From Deltaproteobacteria bacterium (GTDB lineage Bacteria; Myxococcota_A; Bradymonadia; UBA7976; VGTA01), in NCBI GenBank assembly GCA_016874875.1, contig VGTA01000062.1, positions 1 to 10,302 on the forward strand: 10,302 nucleotides of DNA, written 5' to 3'. Below, piece after piece: positions 6,148-10,302 of this stretch (position 1 is its first letter; every line of letters starts with the position of its first letter). A program made the translations under genes and the position numbers. Below the pieces are notes generated by a model. That model was not told the DNA's origin. It did not search any database and worked only from the letters and a program-made list of their open reading frames with translations.

Positions 6148-7568
6148 ATGATGTTTTCCAAGGAGAGAGCACATGCCCCCCCCCAAGCCTCGCGCAGCTC
6201 GGCGCGCGCCTTCCTGCTCAGCGCCACGCTGTGCCCCAGCGGGCAGTTCTGCGTCGTGGGCTCCACGGGCCCCTCGTGCCGCTGCGTCGCCAGCGCTTAT
6301 CGCGCCTGCTCCACGGGGGACGTGTGGAACTTTAACAGCTGCAACACGCGCAACACGATCGCGGAGAGCTGCACGGGCGCCACGGAGTGCACCGAGGGGC
6401 CGCTCGGGCCCTACTGCGGGCCGCGCGTCACCTGCCTCTCTGACGATCTGTGAGGGCGCCTCGATTCGCCTGTGTGACGCGCGCGGGGCGGAGAGCGCCT
6501 TGGTGACGGAGTGCGCGACGGGCCAGCGGTGTGAGGTGGTGTCGGGGGCGCCCGCCTGCGTGTGCGCGCCCCGCCGCCTACCGCTCCTCCCTCAGCCGCC
6601 CCGCGGCGCTGGGCTATGAGCTGTCGTGCGGGCTCGTGCAGCAGCTCACGTTCCCCACCTCGGGCGACTACGACTGCCGCTGCACGAGCAACCGCGACAC
6701 GCTCAACGGCGTGCCTCGCTGCGTCGGCGCGCAGCACCTCGACGCCGCGACGCGCTTTGGGGCGGGGCCGAGCGTGCGCGCTGCCGCAGGGGCACCTCAA
6801 CGGCGGCTTCCTCGTCGGTGATCACCGAGAGCTATCGGCTCGAGATCGTGCGCGTCCACCCTCAGCCCGGTGACCGCGCGCTGGTGTGGCGCGGCGCGGA
6901 CCCGGCGTTCGCGCACCGCGAGAGCGGCGACCCGCTGCGCCCCGACGGGGTGCAGGTGCACGAGCGCGGCTTTGAGGTGGACGCGCAGGGGCGCTTCCTC
7001 CTCGCCTTCCGCAACACCTCGCCGAGCGGCGAGGGCGTGGGGGTGATCCGCATTGGGGCGCAGGGGGACTCCTGCGAGTTCATCACCCGCTCCGGCTCCC
7101 TCGGCGCCAACGCCTACGCCGGCGCGCCGGTGGGCGAGGGGTTCGTGGTGGACCGCGGCTACTACGCGGGGTTCGAGCTGCTCAACGGCCGCCTCTACGC
7201 CCTCAGCGACGCCTTCAAGGCCGTCATCGAGGTGGACCTCGCCACGGGTCAACGTGGACGGCATGGGCAACCGCTGGCTCACCTGGGACCCCACGCGCGA
7301 CGTCATGTGGTCCACGGGGCGCTACTCCGTGCGCCAGATGATCGCCGTGGACCTGCCCACGGGCGACCGCGTGGAGGCGTTCTGTCGCGCGAGCAACCCC
7401 GACGCCCCGTGGCGCAACCTCTGCCTGAGCGGCGTGATGGCGGGCGGCTATCAGGGCGAGGGCGGCTTCTGGGTGCACCCCTCGGGGCGCGTGTTCGCCG
7501 TCCACGAGAGCTTCACGCTCGTGGAGGTGGACCTCCTCAACGGGAACTCGTGGCGCGTGAGTCTCTGA
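6148..7568 (+). pseudogene. Frameshifted gene for an exported Cys-rich / propeller-like protein
   Basis: A protein-like reading continues across this span only by changing frame about five times: near 6435-6450, 6560-6570, 6770-6780, 6815-6822 and 7245-7250. Each change is equivalent to one extra base or two lost bases. The first half is Cys-rich (C-P-S-G-Q-F-C, S-C-R-C, D-C-R-C modules). The second half has repeated strands such as Y-A-L-S-D-A, A-V-I-E-V-D-L-A-T-G, M-I-A-V-D-L-P-T-G and T-L-V-E-V-D-L-L-N-G, suggesting a beta-propeller-like fold. The last frame ends in W-R-V-S-L at 7568. The start is unsure: ATG 6148 has GGGGAG upstream and stays in frame to 6453, whereas ATG 6173 has AGGAGAG but is separated from the right frame by a nine-C run. 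The N-terminus looks short for a signal peptide plus first Cys module, so a 5' truncation is possible. It may be a decayed gene, or an intact one damaged by read errors. The function is unknown. Confidence 0.7.
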
Positions 7569-7632
7569 GGGGCGGCGCGGCGTGACTCGCTCCGCTTGAG
7601 CGTGTAGACTTCCGCGCGCTCTCCCGCGTGCT

Positions 7633-7658
7633 CTCCTGGGTCGCGCTCCTGGGTCGCG
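7633..7658. repeat. Two 13-bp tandem repeats in the spacer before the small lipoprotein gene
   Basis: CTCCTGGGTCGCG occurs twice in direct succession. The surrounding spacer (7569-7720) otherwise holds a weak 5-bp stem at 7588-7602 without a T run, and a relatively A-rich stretch at 7690-7720 just before the next start codon. No convincing terminator or promoter was found. Confidence 0.6.
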
Positions 7659-7720
7659 CTCGTCGCCGACTCTCGTCGCTGCCTCTCATTCATAACGAAC
7701 GAAAGAAATCAAACCACCAC

Positions 7721-8188
7721 ATGAACGCTCTACACCCCCGTCTCATCACCCTCCCGCGCGCCCTCGCGCGCGCCCTCCCGCTCGCTCTCACGCTCGCTCT
7801 CACGCTCGCCCTCCCGCTCGCCCTCAGCGCGGCGGGCTGCGCGGACACGCCGGCGGAGGAGGAGGGCGCCGCGGGCGCCGCGGGCGCCACGCCCGCGAGC
7901 GGCGCGCCGCGCTTCTGCCTCAATCAGCCAAGCAGCAGCGTTTTCGCCTGCGCGTATGAGTCCATCTGCCTCGAAAGCATCCCCACCCCCCCCGATCTCG
8001 ACGCCCGCCGCGCCGAGTGCGTGGACGATGGAGGGCGCGTCTTGCAGCGCTGCTCGGAGACGGGCGCGCGGATCTTGGGGGCGTGCAACGAGGGGGAGCG
8101 CCTGCGGGTGCTCTTTGAGGGGAACGACGCCTCGCAGGAGCGTATGGGGTGTGAGGCGGACGGGTTTGAGTGGGTGAGCTGCCCGTAG
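7721..8188 (+). CDS. Small Cys-rich putative lipoprotein, function unknown
   Basis: The 155-aa product begins with a long Ala/Leu signal sequence whose core is four L-A-L-[TPS] repeats, followed by S-A-A-G-C40, a plausible lipobox with a non-standard -3 residue. After an acidic, Ala/Gly-rich linker, the mature part contains eight further cysteines, ending in W-V-S-C-P. They may form disulfides outside the cytoplasm. I do not recognise the family. ATG 7721 was chosen because it gives a clean signal peptide; an in-frame ATG at 7628 would add an Arg/Lys-rich stretch. There is no Shine-Dalgarno sequence: the leader is A/C-rich (GAAAGAAATC and following), unlike the other genes here. The gene lies between the frameshifted Cys-rich gene and pepP, in the same orientation. 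It may be secreted or anchored together with those Cys-rich neighbours, but no functional link is visible. Confidence 0.72.
   Translation: MNALHPRLITLPRALARALPLALTLALTLALPLALSAAGCADTPAEEEGAAGAAGATPASGAPRFCLNQPSSSVFACAYESICLESIPTPPDLDARRAECVDDGGRVLQRCSETGARILGACNEGERLRVLFEGNDASQERMGCEADGFEWVSCP
7780..7827 (+). repeat. Four 12-bp in-frame repeats forming a signal-peptide core
   Basis: The unit GCTCGCTCTCAC is present twice perfectly and twice with a few changes. It encodes L-A-L-T, L-A-L-T, L-A-L-P and L-A-L-S, which make up the hydrophobic core of the lipoprotein signal. Copy changes would alter signal length in steps of four residues. Confidence 0.8.
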
Positions 8189-8250
8189 GGCGCCGCGCCG
8201 CCGCTCGACCCCTGAGGGGCGGGCGCTCCGCTGCGCTCACCGCGCCGCGC

Positions 8251-8350
8251 TACACTGCGCCGCGCCACACTGCGCCGCGCTACACTGCGCCGCGCTACAC
8301 TGCGCCGCGCCGCGCCGCGCGATACTGCGCCGCGCGATACTGCGCCGCGC
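8251..8350. repeat. 15-bp tandem repeat array upstream of pepP
   Basis: Four consecutive units TACACTGCGCCGCGC (one starting with C) run from 8251 to 8310. After a 10-bp CGCGCCGCGC insert come two GATACTGCGCCGCGC units (8321-8350), another copy of the insert (8351-8360), and a degenerate unit with TATACT at 8371-8376. Each unit starts with a hexamer resembling a -10 element. The rest of the 8189-8413 spacer is GC-rich and has no gene I can support; the array translates to a periodic 5-residue peptide in an open frame, which I regard as incidental. Confidence 0.85.
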
Positions 8351-8370
8351 CGCGCCGCGCCCCCCTGCGC

Positions 8371-8376
8371 TATACT
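8371..8376 (+). promoter_or_regulatory. Candidate -10 element (TATACT) for pepP
   Basis: TATACT matches TATAAT at five of six positions and lies 37 bp before the pepP ATG at the end of the 15-bp array. No recognisable -35 element sits 16-18 bp upstream, so the assignment is weak. Confidence 0.25.
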
Positions 8377-8413
8377 GAGCGGCGACCCGCTCACCCCTAG
8401 AGGCACGCCCGCC

Positions 8414-9817
8414 ATGCACCCCCCCGCCCCCGCCCTCACCCCCGCGCTCACCGCACGCCGCCGCAAGGCCGCCGCCCTCCTCGCCGACGCCGCCCCTGGC
8501 GCCGTGGGGCTCGTCCTCGCCGGCGCCGAGCAGCCGCGCAACTACCGCGCCAACGCGCACCCCTTCCGCGCCTCGAGCCACGCGCTCTACCTGTGCGGCG
8601 CGCTCCCCGCCGGCGCCGCGCTGCTGCTCGACGCGGAGCGCGAGGGGGGCGGGGTGGCGTTTATCCCCGTGGGCGACGCCCGCGACGCCCTGTGGCACGG
8701 CCCGAGTCTGCCCCTCAGCGCGTGGGCGGCGGCGCTCGGGGTGGAGGCGCGCCCGCTGGAGGAGCTCGCGGGGGAGGCGGCGCGCCTGGGCGGGCGGCTG
8801 CTCGGGCTGCCGCAGCACCAGCAGGGGGCGGCGGCGCAGCAGGGGGCGCTGCTCGGGCGCGAGGCGGAGCCGCGGGGGCGCGACCTGCCCCTCGCCCACG
8901 CCCTCGTGGAGAGCCGCCTCACCCACGACGCCGCCGCCGTGGAGGGGCTCCGCGAGGCGGCGCGCCTCACCGCCGCCGCCCACGCCGCCGGGCGCCGCTG
9001 CGTGCGCGAGCTCGGCGCGCGCCTCGACGCGGGGGAGGAGGTCCGCTGCCACGAGGTGCGCGCCGCCATGGAGGAGCCCCTCACGCGCGCCGGCGCCACC
9101 CCGTCCTACATCCCCATCATCACCCCCCACGGCGAGGTGCTCCACCAGCACGACCACAGCGCCCCCCTCCGCCGCGGCGACCTGCTCCTCGTAGACTTTG
9201 GCGCCGAGACGGCGGCGGGGTGGGCGGGGGACGTGACGCGCGTGTGGCCCGTGGGCGAGCGCATGAGCCCCACGCAGCGCGCCCTCTACGACGTGGTCCA
9301 CGCCGCCCTCCGCGCCGCCACCGCCGAGGTGCGCCCGGGGGCGGAGTACCGCCACGTCCACCTGCGCGCCTGCCTCACGCTCGCCGAGGGGCTGCGCGAC
9401 GTGGGCATCCTCAAGGTGGGCGCGGAGGAGGCGGTGGCGCGCAACGCCCACGCGCTGTTCTTCCCCCACGGCGTGGGGCACCTGCTCGGGCTCGACGTCC
9501 ACGACATGGAGGACCTCGGCGACGTGGCGGGCTACGCGCCGGGGCGCGCGCGCGACGAGCGCTTTGGGTGGGGCTACCTCCGCCTCGACCGCCCGCTCCG
9601 CGAGGGCATGGCGGTGACCGTGGAGCCCGGCTTCTATCAGGTGGAGGCGCTCTTGCGCGACCCCTCGGTGGCGGGCCCTCAGGCGGCGGCGTGCGTGGAC
9701 TGGGGGCGCTTGGAGATGTTTGGGGACGTGCGGGGGGTTAGGCTCGAGGATGACGTGCTGGTGACGGCGGGGGGGGCGGAGGTGCTGAGCGGGGCGGTGG
9801 GGTTTGAGCGGGGGTAG
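8414..9817 (+). CDS. pepP: Xaa-Pro aminopeptidase (M24B family), aminopeptidase P
   Basis: The enzyme removes the N-terminal residue from peptides whose second residue is proline, using a two-metal (usually Mn) site in the cytoplasm. The 467-aa product has an N-terminal aminopeptidase P domain (about 10-170) and a C-terminal pita-bread domain (about 180-460). All five metal ligands are present: D261 in L-V-D-F-G-A-E, D273 in A-G-D-V-T-R, H356 in P-H-G-V-G-H, E404 in V-E-P-G-F-Y and E445 in L-E-D-D-V. The supporting histidines H352 and H363 (L-D-V-H-D) are also present. E. coli PepP has ligands at 260, 271, 354, 383 and 406, so order and length agree, with an insertion of about 20 residues before E404. 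ATG 8414 has AGAGG 10 bases upstream. It is convergent with the beta-helix gene at the right edge and separated from the upstream lipoprotein gene by a 15-bp repeat array. Confidence 0.95.
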   Translation: MHPPAPALTPALTARRRKAAALLADAAPGAVGLVLAGAEQPRNYRANAHPFRASSHALYLCGALPAGAALLLDAEREGGGVAFIPVGDARDALWHGPSLPLSAWAAALGVEARPLEELAGEAARLGGRLLGLPQHQQGAAAQQGALLGREAEPRGRDLPLAHALVESRLTHDAAAVEGLREAARLTAAAHAAGRRCVRELGARLDAGEEVRCHEVRAAMEEPLTRAGATPSYIPIITPHGEVLHQHDHSAPLRRGDLLLVDFGAETAAGWAGDVTRVWPVGERMSPTQRALYDVVHAALRAATAEVRPGAEYRHVHLRACLTLAEGLRDVGILKVGAEEAVARNAHALFFPHGVGHLLGLDVHDMEDLGDVAGYAPGRARDERFGWGYLRLDRPLREGMAVTVEPGFYQVEALLRDPSVAGPQAAACVDWGRLEMFGDVRGVRLEDDVLVTAGGAEVLSGAVGFERG

Positions 9818-9894
9818 GGGGTGAGCGGATGAGCGAGACGCCGTCGCCCCCTCGCCCCCGCCGCGTTCTCCGTCACCCGCCCGCCCACACCGCC

Positions 9895-9931
9895 CACATC
9901 AAGAGAGCCAACACATCCACATCAGGAGAGC
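9895..9931. repeat. Imperfect 14-bp direct repeat in the convergent spacer
   Basis: CACATCAAGAGAGC (9895-9908) and CACATCAGGAGAGC (9918-9931) differ at one base and lie 23 bp apart, start to start. The rest of the 9818-9956 spacer is C-rich and shows no hairpin with a T run. The second copy looks like a ribosome binding site on the plus strand, but no credible plus-strand gene follows it. Confidence 0.5.
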
Positions 9932-9956
9932 GGCGAGCGCCCTCGCGCCCGCGGCG

Positions 9957-10302
9957 TCAGAAGTTCTTCTGCACCGAGGCGCCCGTCGGGCCGTTCGGCG
10001 CGCCCCCTAGGCCGCCGGTGCCTGCCTGCAGGGTGTTACCGATGATGTTGGGCGCGCCTCCCTGATGATAAATGGCCGCGCTCAAACCGCCGTGGCCGCC
10101 GCCCCCCTGACCTCCTGTCTGACCGCTGCCACCCCATCCGCCAGCGCCCCCATTTCCACTGCGGTCTTGCCGCCCACCACCGCCACCAGGAGGGCCACCA
10201 CCGCCGCCGCCGCCACCGCCGCCGCCGGCGCCGCCGGCGCCTCCCGCAGAGCTGCGAATGGTGTTGTTGATCAACGTGATGGGGCTGTTGTACAGGAGAA
10301 CA
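9957..10302 (-). CDS. Gly-rich parallel beta-helix-like protein, C-terminal part only
   Basis: The visible 114 residues are the C-terminus of a protein that continues beyond the right edge; the frame is open from 10301 to the TGA at 9959-9957. The fragment contains I-T-L-I-N-N-T-I-R-S and N-I-I-G-N-T-L-Q-A, the short strand and Asn-turn pattern of right-handed parallel beta-helix (pectate-lyase-like) repeats. Between and around them are long Gly-rich stretches, including a run of about ten glycines and repeated G-G-x-G motifs. Such proteins are usually exported, and in myxobacteria many are lipoproteins. The signal peptide would be outside this window. Because the full architecture is not visible, the role remains unknown. 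The gene converges on pepP. Confidence 0.65.
   Translation of the reverse strand, partial: VLLYNSPITLINNTIRSSAGGAGGAGGGGGGGGGGGPPGGGGGRQDRSGNGGAGGWGGSGQTGGQGGGGHGGLSAAIYHQGGAPNIIGNTLQAGTGGLGGAPNGPTGASVQKNF

Noticed and set aside
6448..6453. Programmed frameshift like that of prfB at CTG-TGA
   Set aside because: The site resembles stop-linked +1 shifting, but the P-site codon would not re-pair well after slippage, and four more shifts follow in the same gene; decay or sequence error is simpler.
7588..7602. Hairpin after the frameshifted gene as a terminator
   Set aside because: The stem has only five base pairs and no T run follows.
8251..8350. Possible CRISPR-like array
   Set aside because: The units are directly adjacent 15-mers with no unique spacers, and no cas gene is present.
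8170..8400. Small plus-strand open frame with a 5-residue periodic peptide (T-A-P-R-Y type)
   Set aside because: The periodicity comes directly from the 15-bp DNA array; it overlaps the end of the lipoprotein gene and has no ribosome binding site.
8237..9502. Long minus-strand open frame opposite pepP
   Set aside because: It mirrors pepP codons and the 15-bp array, giving a low-complexity Arg/Ala/Gly/Val product without recognisable domains.
9829..10065. Short plus-strand open frame between pepP and the beta-helix gene
   Set aside because: It is Pro/Arg-rich, lacks a convincing ribosome binding site, and overlaps the beta-helix coding region on the other strand.

Overview
The window is very GC-rich (roughly 75% by eye), with third codon positions almost always G or C. 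It carries several exported Cys-rich proteins with 'C-x-S-D-A-D-C' modules, lipoprotein-like signals and a Gly-rich parallel beta-helix protein. That combination is typical of Myxococcota or related former Deltaproteobacteria (inference; there is no rRNA or other phylogenetic marker here). No tRNA, rRNA, CRISPR array, transposase or phage gene was seen.

Layout. Bases 1-141 are an extreme G-tract region followed by a 15-bp dyad that may be an operator. A KAS III (FabH-like) thiolase-fold enzyme follows at 142-1155 (+). It converges, 24 bp apart, with a compact three-gene minus-strand operon read 4262 to 1180: trpS (tryptophanyl-tRNA synthetase with a probable [4Fe-4S]-binding Cys motif), then a tryptophan 2,3-dioxygenase (TDO) family protein, then a stand-alone RlmK-type 23S rRNA methyltransferase. 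The gap between the first two is 21 bp, and the last two overlap as GTGA. A divergent spacer (4263-4435) separates trpS from a run of plus-strand genes. These are a 533-aa exported protein fusing a Cys-rich region to a ferritin-like diiron domain (4436-6037), a Cys-rich/propeller-like gene broken by about five frameshifts (6148-7568), a 155-aa Cys-rich putative lipoprotein (7721-8188), and a complete M24B Xaa-Pro aminopeptidase, PepP (8414-9817). The right edge cuts through the 3' end of a minus-strand gene for a Gly-rich beta-helix protein (9957-10302).

How the genes relate. The minus-strand operon groups tryptophan charging of tRNA, a probable heme enzyme that cleaves free tryptophan, and a ribosomal RNA modification enzyme. 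All the TDO heme and substrate residues I can align are present. The plus-strand middle section is a block of cell-envelope or secreted Cys-rich proteins of unknown role. Most plus-strand spacers hold their own short GC-rich tandem array, with unit lengths of 10, 13, 14 and 15 bp. Two coding regions contain 12-bp in-frame arrays that build a linker and a signal-peptide core.

I do not see a convincing wholly new defence or mobile system. The points most worth a second look are the trpS-TDO-rlmK operon, the Fe-S type TrpRS, the Cys-rich/ferritin-like fusion, and the multiply frameshifted gene whose shifts all have the same polarity.
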